Positions 9,093-18,958 are shown, counted from the first letter of the stretch. The stretch: DNA of 64,000 nucleotides from Prochlorococcus marinus XMU1404 (GCF_017696175.1 NZ_JAAORE010000002.1:124001-188000), one strand, 5' to 3'. Translations and numbers: made by a program. The notes: a model not told the origin generated them from the sequence alone.

Positions 9093-10166
9093 TTAAATTT
9101 CATCTATTATTTTATTTCCGATTTCACTGCAAGATAATACTTCTGAGGAACCATCAGCTAAATCGGCTGTTCTATATCCTTTTGAAAAAACTTTATCAAT
9201 GGCAGTTTCTAAATTTTCTGCGGCTTCTTCTTCATTTAATCCAATTTTTAACATCATAGAGGCGGATAAAAGCATCGCAATAGGATTCGCTATGTTTTTA
9301 CCAGCTATATCAGGAGCGGAACCATGAACAGGTTCAAAGACTCCAGGCCCGTTATTGTTTAGAGAAGCAGATGGAAGCATACCAATAGAGCCAGTTAACA
9401 TTGCGGCTAAATCACTTAAAATATCACCAAATAAATTACTAGTTAGAATTACATCGAATTGACTAGGATCTCTAACTAATTGCATTGCTGCATTATCAAC
9501 GTACATATTGATTAAAGATAAATTACTATATTTTGAGGTGATATTTAAAACTGTATCTCTCCACAATTGACTAACCTCAAGAACGTTTGATTTATCAACT
9601 GAACATATTTTTTTATTTCTTTGATTAGCAATTTTTATTGCTATTTCAGTTATTCTCTCTATTTCGGCCGAATCATAAACCATCGTATTGAAAGCTTTTG
9701 GAATTTTTGTATTTGTTATATGTCCTCTTGGCTTTCCAAAATAAATACCCCCTATTAATTCTCTTACAACAATAAGATCTACATTCTCAACGATTTCTTT
9801 TTTTAATGTACTTGAATCTATGAGAGATTTTCTTATTTTTACAGGCCTGATATTTGCGAAAAGGTTTAGGGCAGATCTTAACTTTAGTAACCCACTTTCT
9901 GGTCTTAATTCTCTTGCAAGAGAGTCATATTTAATATCTCCAACACATGCTAAAAGCACAGCATCACTTTTTTTGCATTGATCTAGTGTCTCGTCTGGAG
10001 CAGGAGTCCCATATTTTTCATAAGCTATCCCTCCAAATAATTTTTCAATAATCTCAATATCAAAATTATGATTTTTTGAAAGCTTTTTTAAGACTTTTTT
10101 TGAAACTTCTGAAATCTCTGGCCCAATTCCGTCTCCTGATAATAAAACAATCTTATATTTCTTCAT
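9093..10166 (-). CDS. leuB: 3-isopropylmalate dehydrogenase
   Basis: The 357-aa protein has VLLSGDGIGPEI at the N-terminus, ELIGGIYFGKPRG near residue 137, the metal-site pattern DVILTSNLFGDILSDLAA near 238 and EPVHGSAPDIAGK near 278. It converts 3-isopropylmalate to 2-oxoisocaproate with NAD+ in leucine synthesis. The window also has ilvE, the last step of the pathway. The length is normal. It lies 28 bp downstream of lpxD on the minus strand. Confidence 0.95.
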   Translation of the reverse strand: MKKYKIVLLSGDGIGPEISEVSKKVLKKLSKNHNFDIEIIEKLFGGIAYEKYGTPAPDETLDQCKKSDAVLLACVGDIKYDSLARELRPESGLLKLRSALNLFANIRPVKIRKSLIDSSTLKKEIVENVDLIVVRELIGGIYFGKPRGHITNTKIPKAFNTMVYDSAEIERITEIAIKIANQRNKKICSVDKSNVLEVSQLWRDTVLNITSKYSNLSLINMYVDNAAMQLVRDPSQFDVILTSNLFGDILSDLAAMLTGSIGMLPSASLNNNGPGVFEPVHGSAPDIAGKNIANPIAMLLSASMMLKIGLNEEEAAENLETAIDKVFSKGYRTADLADGSSEVLSCSEIGNKIIDEI

Positions 10167-10194
10167 TTAAATTTTTGTTTAATAGAACAATAAA

Positions 10195-11229
10195 TTATTG
10201 CTTGTCTAATTGTCTAAGTTTTTTTGCTAATTCTGGTAATTTTTTAAAAACACTTGAACTCTTTAGCCATGATTTATTTTCCATAGCGGGGAAACCACTA
10301 ATTACCTTGCCATCTTCTATGTCACAATGGATCCCGCATTTTGAACTCGCAATGACATTATTCCCAACTTTTACTCTATTATTGACTCCTACTTGCCCTG
10401 CCAAAATAACACCATCTCCAATTTTTGCTCCTCCAGCGATACCAACTTGAGCTGCAAACGCACAATTCTTGCCAATTTTAACTCCATGACCTATTTGTAC
10501 TAAATTATCCAACTTTGTTCCCTCATCAATAAAAGTAAAACCTACTGCGGGTCTATCAATACAACAATTCGTTCCAATTTCTACAAAACTCATTATTTTT
10601 ACACCACCTTTTTGAGGCATCTTTACCCATTTGCCATCTTTAGGAATAAAGCCAAATCCTTCTGATCCAATAACAGAATTTGAATTAATTACACAATTAT
10701 TTTTTAGAGTGGTATTTTCGTAAATAACACAATTTGGATGAATTATATTGTTATCTCCAATTCGAACATTGCCTAAAATTGATGATCCAGGAAGAATATG
10801 GTTATTGTCTCCAATTACAGTATTTTCTCCTACATAAACATTAGATCCAATATGGCAATCTTCTCCAATAATTGCTGTTTTATCTATAACGGCTGTAGCG
10901 TGAATTCCTGGTTTGAAATTGATCGTTTTATATAAACAATTCAAAACCTCAGCAAATGCAATTCTTGGATTTTTGACGATTATGTTTGATATTTTGAGTT
11001 TCTTTAGGACACTAGCGATTTCATTGTTGTTAGTGGTTATTATTGCCGATGCTTTAGTCTGATCTAATTTTTCTTTAAGGATATTATTTTCTTCTAAAAA
11101 AGATATTTGATGGTTATCTGCAGTATCTAAAGATGCAGCATCATCTATATTTAAATCTTCAAAAATATTGGCACTAATAAAATTTGAATTTCCTTTTTTT
11201 ATTAGATCAACTAAATCACTTAAAAGCAT
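10195..11229 (-). CDS. lpxD: UDP-3-O-acylglucosamine N-acyltransferase LpxD
   Basis: The protein has 344 aa. The N-terminal ~100 residues are the UDP-GlcNAc-binding-type domain. Residues of about 105-310 are hexapeptide (left-handed beta helix) repeats of the form IGxNxxI, including LVQIGHGVKIGKN with the catalytic-type histidine. LpxD adds the second fatty acyl chain to UDP-3-O-acyl-glucosamine in lipid A synthesis. It lies 19 bp from proB and 28 bp from leuB on the same strand. The substrate chain length cannot be read from sequence. Confidence 0.92.
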   Translation of the reverse strand: MLLSDLVDLIKKGNSNFISANIFEDLNIDDAASLDTADNHQISFLEENNILKEKLDQTKASAIITTNNNEIASVLKKLKISNIIVKNPRIAFAEVLNCLYKTINFKPGIHATAVIDKTAIIGEDCHIGSNVYVGENTVIGDNNHILPGSSILGNVRIGDNNIIHPNCVIYENTTLKNNCVINSNSVIGSEGFGFIPKDGKWVKMPQKGGVKIMSFVEIGTNCCIDRPAVGFTFIDEGTKLDNLVQIGHGVKIGKNCAFAAQVGIAGGAKIGDGVILAGQVGVNNRVKVGNNVIASSKCGIHCDIEDGKVISGFPAMENKSWLKSSSVFKKLPELAKKLRQLDKQ

Positions 11230-11248
11230 TTGTCAGGTTTAAATTTTT

Positions 11249-12331
11249 CTAAGAGAGAGCAAGAACATCTCTGTGTACGACAATGATGGTGGAGTTGTTT
11301 TTTTCTTTATTATTTAAGATACTTCTTAATTTGTCGCTACTTATTGATACTAAACCTTTTGCAACTTCTTTATCATTTGTATTTACGATTTTAACTGCTT
11401 GATTAACCGTAAAGTTTCCTTCTACATTTTTAACACCAACTGCTAAAAGTGAGGCACCTTTTTTTTTGATTGCAAAAGAAGCTCCCTCATCCAAAGTGAT
11501 TATTCCTACTGTGTGAATTGCATGTGAAAGCCAACTTTTTTTGTTTCCTATAGGTTTTTCTACTGGATAAAACAAAGTTCCAATTTTGTTATCATTAAAA
11601 ATTTCAATTAAGTTTTTTTTATTAGTTCCATCAACTAGTTGGACTTCAACTCCTCCTTTTGTTGCTATTTCTGCAGAAATTAGTTTTGTAGAAATTCCTC
11701 CTGTTCCCCATTCATTATTTGAGTTTTGAATATTTTTATCTTTAATTTCTTTTAATTCACTATTATGAACCTCTTTAATTGGATGCGCATCTTTATTATT
11801 ACGTGGATCTTTTGAGTATAGATTCTCAATATCGGTTAACAAAATAAGCTTGCTAGCATTTATAGCTAATGCAACTAATGCAGAGAGGGTATCATTGTCT
11901 CCATATTTAAGCTCTTCATTTGCTACAGTATCGTTCTCGTTTACTATTGGAATAACATTCAAATCAATTAATTTTTTTAAGGTTTTAGAAGCGTTATTGA
12001 ATGATTCTCGTGAATTGAAATCAGCTTTCGTGATTAAAATTTGAGCAATATTGTGTCCTAATTTATTAAATACTTTTTCGTACAAAGTCATTAAATTAAC
12101 TTGGCCTACTGCAGCAGTAGCTTGAAGGGTACTTAAATCATTTGGTCTCGTTTTAATATTTAATTTTTGACAACCTAATCCAACGGCTCCACTAGTTACT
12201 AAAATTAATTTATTTCCTTTTGAAAGAAAATTTTTAAAGGATCTACAAAGTGTTTCAATAACCTCTTCAGTAGAAGTTTCCTCCGTTGCTCTTAAAATAC
12301 TAGTACCAATTTTTATGACCCAAGTTTTCAT
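11249..12331 (-). CDS. proB: Glutamate 5-kinase
   Basis: This 360-aa protein begins [13 protein letters not shown], followed by [12 protein letters not shown] near residue 43 and PIVNENDTV and [12 protein letters not shown] near 135-155. The C-terminal ~90 residues form the PUA domain expected for full-length ProB. It phosphorylates glutamate to gamma-glutamyl phosphate, the first step of proline synthesis. Its ATG overlaps the stop of the upstream phosphatase gene by 4 bp, indicating translational coupling. Confidence 0.95.
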   Translation of the reverse strand: MKTWVIKIGTSILRATEETSTEEVIETLCRSFKNFLSKGNKLILVTSGAVGLGCQKLNIKTRPNDLSTLQATAAVGQVNLMTLYEKVFNKLGHNIAQILITKADFNSRESFNNASKTLKKLIDLNVIPIVNENDTVANEELKYGDNDTLSALVALAINASKLILLTDIENLYSKDPRNNKDAHPIKEVHNSELKEIKDKNIQNSNNEWGTGGISTKLISAEIATKGGVEVQLVDGTNKKNLIEIFNDNKIGTLFYPVEKPIGNKKSWLSHAIHTVGIITLDEGASFAIKKKGASLLAVGVKNVEGNFTVNQAVKIVNTNDKEVAKGLVSISSDKLRSILNNKEKNNSTIIVVHRDVLALS

Positions 12332-12822
12332 TTTATAAAGAAGGAAATTAATTTTTCTATTGTCAAAGTTAAATTAAATTTAGTAGGTAAACCATTTCTC
12401 TTTAATCGCTTAACTAATATTGTTTTTATATTACATCTATTCCCACCAATAATATCTGTAAAAATCCTATCGCCAATAATGGCTATATTTTTTGCTTCAA
12501 AATTAACTTCTTTAATAACATTCAAAATCTCTTTTTTTCTGGGTTTTGAAGCATTATATTTGTATCTTAATTTAAATTCTTTTGCTATTTTCGCGATTCG
12601 CTTCTTCGATGGATTGTTACTTATTAGATATAGGGTAAAAAGTTTTTCAGATTCCCTGATCCAATTTTTTACAGCCTTTGGGATCCTAGTTGAGTTTCTA
12701 TTTAAAAGAGTTCCATCAACATCAAGTAATAAACATTGAATTTCTTTTTTTTGTAATTCAGATTGAGAAATTTCATATATTGGTAAATTTGAATCCCAAT
12801 TTACTTTTAGGATGGATCTCAT
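12328..12822 (-). CDS. YqeG-type HAD phosphatase (IIIA subfamily)
   Basis: HAD motifs are clear: [14 protein letters not shown] (motif I), YLISNNPSK (motif II), the lysine in ASKPRKKE (motif III) and [17 protein letters not shown] (motif IV). There is no cap domain, as in the YqeG family related to the mitochondrial PGP phosphatase. The start at ATG 12822 (164 aa, MRSILKVNW) is preferred because it begins just after the upstream stop; the ATG at 12858 would overlap DUF3727 by about 30 bp. The substrate is unknown; phosphatidylglycerophosphate is a reasonable guess from plant and yeast relatives. Confidence 0.8.
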   Translation of the reverse strand: MRSILKVNWDSNLPIYEISQSELQKKEIQCLLLDVDGTLLNRNSTRIPKAVKNWIRESEKLFTLYLISNNPSKKRIAKIAKEFKLRYKYNASKPRKKEILNVIKEVNFEAKNIAIIGDRIFTDIIGGNRCNIKTILVKRLKRNGLPTKFNLTLTIEKLISFFIK

Positions 12823-12826
12823 TAAT

Positions 12827-13363
12827 TTAAGAACTACTTTTTTCGAGCTCAGATTCAATCAATGGTTGAACTTTATCAAACTCATCATCTTCGATTAATA
12901 AAGCTACTTTATCTTTTAATTTTCCAACAATAAAAAAAGGATCTAGTGGAATATATAGTCCATATTCTTGGTCGAAAAGATTAAAGTTAACAAGTAATTC
13001 ATAACTCTCGCTATCATCATCGATGTAATCTTCTTCTAATTCATCGTAAATTGGTTCTTCAAGTTCTCCTGATACTGTTAAGGTAACGGCTGATCTGATA
13101 AGTTTTAAATCATGTTCTTGAAGAACGGCTTCAGCATTTTTTAGTATCTGTTCATTTTTATCTATTTTCTCTATTAGTTCTGGTTCATCTTCTTCATTAA
13201 TCTTGAAAAGACTTACTGGAGTATCCACTGGCGTTAATAAAGCATATTCTTCTCCTTCAACACTTACTAATTGTTCAAGATAACAAAATAGCTCATTACC
13301 ATTTGAATCATTTAATAATATTGTCTGCGCATCATAATTATTTATTGAGTTAGTTTCTTTCAT
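12827..13363 (-). CDS. DUF3727 family protein, conserved in cyanobacteria
   Basis: The protein has 178 aa and is very acidic (for example EEDYIDDDSESYE in the middle). It has an N-terminal DUF1292-like strand pattern (LNDSNGNELFCYLEQLVSV, then YALLTPVDTPVSLF) and a C-terminal half ending in a segment like YGLYIPLDPFFIVGKL. These features fit DUF3727 as remembered. No signal peptide or membrane segment is seen. It sits between ruvX (26 bp) and the YqeG gene (4 bp) and is likely co-transcribed with both. The function is unknown. Confidence 0.8.
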   Translation of the reverse strand: MKETNSINNYDAQTILLNDSNGNELFCYLEQLVSVEGEEYALLTPVDTPVSLFKINEEDEPELIEKIDKNEQILKNAEAVLQEHDLKLIRSAVTLTVSGELEEPIYDELEEDYIDDDSESYELLVNFNLFDQEYGLYIPLDPFFIVGKLKDKVALLIEDDEFDKVQPLIESELEKSSS

Positions 13364-13389
13364 TTGAAAATTATCTAATTATTTTAATA

Positions 13390-13851
13390 CTAATATTTTA
13401 TCTGAGCTTTACCAGTTAATTCTTCTAATTCAGGACCTTCTTCGATCCATTGTTCAAGTATTATTTTTGCTGAAAAACTATCAATCAATCCAGATTTATC
13501 TTTTTTAATTCCATATCTATTTGAAGATTCCCAAGTTGAACTGTGTTCGTTGACGAAAGAAAATGGCAGCTTTAATTCATTAGAAAGTAATTGGCCATAT
13601 TTTTTGCAGTCTATAGCCTGAGCGGTCATTTGACCTTGCTCATCAAGTGGAAGACCTACAATAAATCCAGTCAAGTTAAATTCTTGTATATGATTTCTAA
13701 TGATTTTAACCTCAAGGTTATTTTCAAACCTTTTTATTGCTGGAAGTATATTTGATGTTATGCATAGAGGATCACAATAAGCCAATCCTATTCTTTTGGT
13801 ACCTACATCTAAACTTAAAATTGACCTGGGTTTGGGTTTGCAGAATTTCAC
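13390..13851 (-). CDS. ruvX: RuvX/YqgF-type Holliday junction resolvase
   Basis: The 153-aa protein has an RNase H-like fold with the first catalytic aspartate in [14 protein letters not shown] near residue 15, [15 protein letters not shown] near 62 and the conserved NEHSSTWES region. YqgF proteins process 16S rRNA 5' ends and/or resolve Holliday junctions. Its start overlaps the upstream GNAT gene's stop by 4 bp, so the two are translationally coupled. Confidence 0.88.
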   Translation of the reverse strand: MKFCKPKPRSILSLDVGTKRIGLAYCDPLCITSNILPAIKRFENNLEVKIIRNHIQEFNLTGFIVGLPLDEQGQMTAQAIDCKKYGQLLSNELKLPFSFVNEHSSTWESSNRYGIKKDKSGLIDSFSAKIILEQWIEEGPELEELTGKAQIKY

Positions 13852-14903
13852 TTTGTTTTTAATGGAAAAGGAGATGGATATGGATTACCTTGTGGACTTA
13901 ATTTTTCAATGATAGATTCCAAAGATTGATTTATTTTATTTACTTGTTTGGCTTCATTCTTAACAATTGTGTTTCTGACAAGAATGATTTCTTGATTTTT
14001 TTCTTTCAGATAACATTCTTCGAGAAAAAGATTTAATTGAAAATTTTCTTTATAAGTTTTTAGATACGACATAGGAGATTTTTTAAAAAAAACTTTTATA
14101 AATTCATTTAGAATAGGATTGAATCTATTATCCCAAAATTTATTTATTGTTAAAGTATAAATTTCTTCGTTTTGATAATTAATATCTTTTAAAATTGTAC
14201 ATAAAACAGAATTCTCATATATTAAGGCACCACTTTTAGAGTTATTTCTTTTAAGGATATCGTCTTGATTAAAATCTAAAATATTTCTTATTAAGGGTGA
14301 TTGATTTGATCTTATGAAATTCACTATTTTCAATATATTTTGTTGATTAATTTTTTGGAATTCATTAATAAAGGCGTAGCTTTGGGTATTTTGCTTTATA
14401 GATTTATTTAGATCACAACCATCCCAAAGTATTATCTCTCCTAACGGTTGAAAGCCTAATTCTCTTGAGCTTGATATAAGATCAACATTGTTTATATCAG
14501 AGTTAATTACCCAACTTGAAGTTTTGATGTCTGTTATTGAGATAGATTTTTTTAACAATCCTAAAGTTAATTGTTTATCTGTTAAAGAACATTTGCCCAT
14601 AATTAACTTGGGCTTAGATATTTTTATGCAAGTCTTTTTTTTGTTTAAAGGAAAAATATTCAAATAACCAATAATTTCGTTTCCAGAAATAGCAATTATA
14701 CATTTATTTTTATTTTTCTTAAGATTATTTAAAAAAATTTTTAAGTCATCAAAGGTATTTATAATTGCCATCTTTAAGAACCAATTATTCAATTTCTTAT
14801 TTTTGATATCTATTAAAAGGTTAATGTGTCGTATATGGAGTTCTTCAAAAGTTACTTTCATTTCTTTTTTTGACTGAAAAGAATTAGAGGTATCTTTTTT
14901 CAT
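13848..14903 (-). CDS. Possible GNAT-fold acetyltransferase, 351 aa, function unknown
   Basis: The first ~165 residues resemble a GNAT fold: strand-helix blocks with [18 protein letters not shown] near residue 68 and [18 protein letters not shown] near 150, the latter like the C-terminal GNAT strand. A second, less clear half follows, ending in a proline-rich tail ([13 protein letters not shown]). The classical acetyl-CoA loop (R/QxxGxG/A) is not obvious, so activity is uncertain. The start could also be the second ATG at 14861. It abuts the CofE-like gene with no gap and overlaps ruvX by 4 bp. Confidence 0.6.
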   Translation of the reverse strand: MKKDTSNSFQSKKEMKVTFEELHIRHINLLIDIKNKKLNNWFLKMAIINTFDDLKIFLNNLKKNKNKCIIAISGNEIIGYLNIFPLNKKKTCIKISKPKLIMGKCSLTDKQLTLGLLKKSISITDIKTSSWVINSDINNVDLISSSRELGFQPLGEIILWDGCDLNKSIKQNTQSYAFINEFQKINQQNILKIVNFIRSNQSPLIRNILDFNQDDILKRNNSKSGALIYENSVLCTILKDINYQNEEIYTLTINKFWDNRFNPILNEFIKVFFKKSPMSYLKTYKENFQLNLFLEECYLKEKNQEIILVRNTIVKNEAKQVNKINQSLESIIEKLSPQGNPYPSPFPLKTK

Positions 14904-16070
14904 TTACTTTTTTTCTCTTATTAACACTATAGGAGTTTTTTCATCTCCATTGCCAGCTGGATTAGATATTAGGTTTCTTTTAAGTATTTTATTTACTTTC
15001 TTATTTGAACTTGCTAAAACTTTTACACCTCCAAGATCATTAACATCGACAACTGCAACATCTATATTTAGATATTTCGAGACCTCCTTACAAAATAAAT
15101 CTGCATTGAGAGGACCCATAACTATACTTTTGTCGTAAGGACTTACTGTACCGCTTATATCATCAATGAGAGATGATTCTGAACCAGTTAATCTATAAAA
15201 CATACCCTTAATTCCAACTAATTTAAAGATAAATCCAACAATTAATGCAAAGGTTATTCTTGTGACTCCAATTCTATTTATTAATAATTGCATGCCACAA
15301 GCTGTTGCAAGACTGCTTGTAGGGTGAAAAAAATAACATAATGCTATCGAAAATAAACTATATTCTAAATTTTGAGGGGCAATATATCTATTTTGCATAA
15401 TCGCAAGTGGACTCTCACCGATTGTTAAAATATCATTTTTTTCTACAATTCCTTTACAGTATTTAATCACAGTATTTACTGGGTCATCAAAGCAACCAAG
15501 TAAATCAGTTTTAATAGCATAAGCCTTATATTTATTATTTATTGGAATTTCAGAAACTTCGTTCGTCCTTTGTTTTTGACCATCTAAATTAATTAACAAA
15601 CAATCCTTATTTTCTGAAATACCAAAATGACCATAGTTCTCCCAAAATACTTTTAGCCATAGATATTTTATTTTTTCCCTAAAATTATTATTGCTAAATT
15701 TATATATTATTCTTACAAATAATTCTGAATTTGACTTGATAATCGTTGTTGGCCAGTAATTATTTAAATTTTTTTCTTTTTCATTATCGTATATAAAAAT
15801 ATCTTCTTGATAGTTTAAATTTTTGCAATATTCATTACCCTTACTTTTAAAAAAATCTAATTCAAAATTTATATTAGATATCATAGTCTCTTTGGTTTTA
15901 CTAGTATTAGTTATTTTTAAATCAATAGTTAATTCGTTTAAACCATCCTTTTTTTTGATTTTGTAATTTATCGGTACCAGATTTAACTTTGATTTAGGAG
16001 AGTTCTTAATATATAAGTCAGAAAGTATTAAAAAAATTAAAAGAACTAAGAGGGTATTTATTAATATCAT
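14904..16070 (-). CDS. Membrane-anchored F420-0:L-glutamate ligase (CofE)-like protein
   Basis: The 388-aa protein has an N-terminal transmembrane helix (residues 1-18, very hydrophobic) and a ~150-residue beta-rich domain. Its C-terminal ~200 residues are CofE-like: YAIKTDLLGCFDD, then KNDILTIGESPLAIMQNR, then SSLIDDISGTVSPYDKS and AVVDVNDLGGVKVLASS. CofE adds glutamate to coenzyme F420, but no other F420 gene is seen here and Prochlorococcus is not known to make F420, so the substrate is probably different. It lies in a run of genes of unknown function, 22 bp from the thioredoxin-like gene. Confidence 0.72.
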   Translation of the reverse strand: MILINTLLVLLIFLILSDLYIKNSPKSKLNLVPINYKIKKKDGLNELTIDLKITNTSKTKETMISNINFELDFFKSKGNEYCKNLNYQEDIFIYDNEKEKNLNNYWPTTIIKSNSELFVRIIYKFSNNNFREKIKYLWLKVFWENYGHFGISENKDCLLINLDGQKQRTNEVSEIPINNKYKAYAIKTDLLGCFDDPVNTVIKYCKGIVEKNDILTIGESPLAIMQNRYIAPQNLEYSLFSIALCYFFHPTSSLATACGMQLLINRIGVTRITFALIVGFIFKLVGIKGMFYRLTGSESSLIDDISGTVSPYDKSIVMGPLNADLFCKEVSKYLNIDVAVVDVNDLGGVKVLASSNKKVNKILKRNLISNPAGNGDEKTPIVLIREKK

Positions 16071-16092
16071 TTTTAGTTAATTAATATTTGTT

Positions 16093-16629
16093 TTAATCTT
16101 TTTTTTCAGAAATTATACTGTTGTATTCATTAAAACTTTCTAAGGAAAATTCAGTATCTTTAATGTTAATTCCTTTTAGTTCGCTTATAACTTTGTTTAA
16201 TTCATCGATATTAATCATTCCATTTTGATCATATTTAACTTCGCCATCACTATTAAAAATAATGGTTTGTGGTATTAACCCATTCCAATAATTACTCGGT
16301 TCATTTGTGAGATCAGACTTTTCTCTATCTTGTAATTCATCTGTAGTTAAAGCAATAATATCTATACTATTTCTCCATATCAAATCTAAACCGGATATTA
16401 TCGGAGCCATAGCTTTGCTATCAGAACTGTCATCAAGATAAAAAAATAAAACTGAGACTCTATTATTTTTTAATGATTCCTGAAGAGTTGTCTGAGGAGG
16501 AACTATTGCTCCATTGCCTGCATATATAGGAAAGATGTTCCCATCGTAACTATTAGTGTCTCTAGAGGCATTCGCTTTATACGGACTTAAGAAGATTAAT
16601 GTAATAAGGATCCATTGAATTATTTTCAT
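16093..16629 (-). CDS. Exported thioredoxin-fold protein without CxxC
   Basis: The 178-aa protein has a signal peptide (residues 1-21, ending KANA). The remainder has a thioredoxin-like pattern: VSVLFFYLDDSSDSKAM where the WCxxC motif would be, and GLIPQTIIFNSDGEV with the cis-proline of the fold. No cysteine occurs at the active site, so redox activity is not expected. This resembles a protein often labelled thylakoid photosystem I accumulation factor in marine picocyanobacteria; that label is from memory and tentative. It lies 14 bp from the DUF3685 gene. Confidence 0.65.
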   Translation of the reverse strand: MKIIQWILITLIFLSPYKANASRDTNSYDGNIFPIYAGNGAIVPPQTTLQESLKNNRVSVLFFYLDDSSDSKAMAPIISGLDLIWRNSIDIIALTTDELQDREKSDLTNEPSNYWNGLIPQTIIFNSDGEVKYDQNGMINIDELNKVISELKGINIKDTEFSLESFNEYNSIISEKKD

Positions 16630-16643
16630 TAAAGTTTAAAAAC

Positions 16644-18260
16644 TTACTTTGAACTTGATCTTCCTAATCCTTGCAGGATTCCTTTCCCAACTAGACCGAT
16701 AGCTTTGCCTACGACTTTTGTTAAGAAAGTTACAAAAAGATTACCGATGTATTTTACCGCAACTTCTAACTGAGGTGCTACTGCATCTCTTATCTCAACT
16801 AACAATGTAACTTGTTTTTGTAACCATTCTAGATTCTCTAATTCCTGCTCTCTATTTTCATTTTTAAAGTATCGTACAAATTTTTTCTCGATAATATCAA
16901 TATATTCTCGTTTACTCTCATATAAGTAGATGGGCATATAAATATTGTCATGCCAACGATTGTAGTTATTAATATTATTTCTAAATCTTTCAAAATTTCT
17001 TGTTGACTGTAATTCGGGATTTATAAGTAAAGTTCTAAGTTCAGGCCAGGAAGAGCAAATATTAAAGATTTCAGAAGCTAATAAATTACAGTTCCTTATT
17101 GTCCAATTTGAAATAATATTTTCAAGTATTAAAAAAGATTCTGTTTCATATAGAGGTAATAATTTCCCATTATATTCAAGAGCTTCATTTTTAATAATAG
17201 GCTCGATAAACATTATTGATTCATGAGATTCTCTATCTATATCTTCACAACTTACTTCACTATAAATATAGTCATTTATTGAAATAGACTCGCCTCCTTT
17301 TTTTAATCTAAAATAACCGTCTGTGATATTTGAAATTGTATTAACTTTAAGTTCTTTTATAAGAGAATTTAAATCATCTTTAAAATCCTTATCTTTATAA
17401 TTTTCCTTAATATTTTTTACTAAATTATCTAACTCATCTAACATTTTACATATTAAGCGTGAAATAAACTCTTTCTTTATCCCAGAAAGAATTATTGATG
17501 AATTATTAAATTCAACCTGCAAGTTATTTGAGCTATATCTTTCTTTTAGCCTATTGAAAATTAAATTCCAAATTTCTATAGTATTCTTATCTTTAATGAA
17601 TATAGTATTCTTATTCTCAAGATTAATTTTATTTTCAGAGTAAATTGCCTCTGTATAAATCTCTAGTGAATTACCCCATATAAAAATAAGAAATGATTTA
17701 GCAGTAATAAGTTCTCTTAATCTTCCCTTTAAAATAAATTTATAAAATTCTGGAGTTGCATCAGAATTAACATATTTGAATATATAGTTAATCTCAATGT
17801 CTATTTGTTTTAGACCTGAAGTTAGGATTTTTTGACTAAAAGAAAGAGGCTTATCTTTATTTAATTTAACCCTGTAATTATTATCTATATCAAATACTCG
17901 TCCTTCATTTAAAATAATTTTTATAGATTCAAGAACTTTTTCCGCACTTGGATTTAAAAGAAAACCTTCAGCATTTAAAGATGGAGAATTCTTAGCTTCG
18001 TAAAAGAGTTCACCAGAAAGTATTATTAGAATCTTTGACTCATCAAACCTTTCCCTTAATTTTAACAATTCTAACCTGATAAGATCCTCTGATTGGAAAT
18101 TAAGAATATTCCATATAACTAAATCAGGGGTTGTGTCATCTAGTCCATTATTAAAATAAATATTTAAATTTTCGTCTAGTGAAGTTAACTTAAGCGATAA
18201 AGATTCAGCTATTAAGCTTGGAGCAATAATAAATATTGATTTTTTTGAAATTAATTCCAA
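16644..18260 (-). CDS. DUF3685 family protein with receiver-like N-terminus
   Basis: The protein has 538 aa. Residues 1-125 look like a degenerate response-regulator receiver fold: SIFIIAPSLIAESLSLKL, then PDLVIWNILNF in the position of the phospho-acceptor strand, then ILIILSGELFY and AEGFLLNPSAEKVLESI. No clear phosphorylatable aspartate is at the usual site. The long remainder is DUF3685-like, ending in a hydrophobic, glycine-rich tail (VGKAIGLVGKGILQGLG) that may touch membranes. Its role is unknown. It is the first gene of a minus-strand run that continues to the YqeG gene and proB. Confidence 0.72.
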   Translation of the reverse strand: MELISKKSIFIIAPSLIAESLSLKLTSLDENLNIYFNNGLDDTTPDLVIWNILNFQSEDLIRLELLKLRERFDESKILIILSGELFYEAKNSPSLNAEGFLLNPSAEKVLESIKIILNEGRVFDIDNNYRVKLNKDKPLSFSQKILTSGLKQIDIEINYIFKYVNSDATPEFYKFILKGRLRELITAKSFLIFIWGNSLEIYTEAIYSENKINLENKNTIFIKDKNTIEIWNLIFNRLKERYSSNNLQVEFNNSSIILSGIKKEFISRLICKMLDELDNLVKNIKENYKDKDFKDDLNSLIKELKVNTISNITDGYFRLKKGGESISINDYIYSEVSCEDIDRESHESIMFIEPIIKNEALEYNGKLLPLYETESFLILENIISNWTIRNCNLLASEIFNICSSWPELRTLLINPELQSTRNFERFRNNINNYNRWHDNIYMPIYLYESKREYIDIIEKKFVRYFKNENREQELENLEWLQKQVTLLVEIRDAVAPQLEVAVKYIGNLFVTFLTKVVGKAIGLVGKGILQGLGRSSSK

Positions 18261-18502
18261 GACTAAATTTCTTATCTCTTATTCAAAATTAACTAACAAT
18301 TACTGCAAATACCAGTCTTTAATTCATTTTTAGTCCTTCCTTGACAACATAAAAGTAGGCTGATTCCCTAAAACATCAATAAAGCTTCTATAGTCAGAAA
18401 AAAAAACTCTAAAATTTATCTTTTTTTGCTTTTTATTTTTAAGTTTTTTCTTTTTAGTGGTTCTAATTTATAGTCAATAAATCTATTGAGAATCTTAAAA
18501 TT

Positions 18503-18790
18503 TTATGTTTTCTCAATAGGCGCAATGCTTAATCCTTTGCTGAAAAGTTTTTCATGATATAACTCTGCCTTTTCAAGATTACCTTTCCACACTTCAGCCG
18601 AACCTATTTTGTCTACTTTAATGGTTAGATCCCAGGCCCTATTTTCTGTCATCCCGTGGATTATTGTCAGAAGACTATTTGCGACGTGTTGAAAAGTATT
18701 AAAACTATCATCAAGAAAAACTAACCTTGCTTTAGGATACTTTTTATTTAGTTTATTTTAGTCTAAGACTGTAATAGCTGAATCGAACAT
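18503..18790 (-). pseudogene. ClpS-like Clp protease adaptor, interrupted by one in-frame TAA
   Basis: Read on the minus strand, ATG at 18790 gives MFDSAITVLD, then a TAA at 18758-18760, then 84 codons in the same frame. The downstream part has KARLVFLDDSFNTFQHVANS, GMTENRAWDLTIKVDKIG and GLSIAPIEKT, matching the ClpS fold (LDDSFNTF is the LDDDFNTF signature). ClpS delivers N-degron substrates to ClpA/C. No ATG, GTG or TTG lies between the stop and the conserved core, so normal translation of the full domain looks impossible. A CAA-to-TAA change would explain it. It may be a recent nonsense mutation, an assembly error or a readthrough gene. Confidence 0.7.
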
Positions 18791-18855
18791 TATTGTTTGT
18801 GCCAGTTCTAGAATTTTAAAATTTACAATGGGGATCTGATTGAAAATATTTAAAG

Positions 18856-18929
<74 letters not shown>

Positions 18930-18958
18930 ATGAAAATATTGTAAGACATTATTTGTAA

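Noticed and set aside
18261-18502. Small RNA in the gap between DUF3685 and the clpS-like gene
   Set aside because: T-rich stretches are present, but no stable hairpin or known Yfr motif was found; nothing can be supported.
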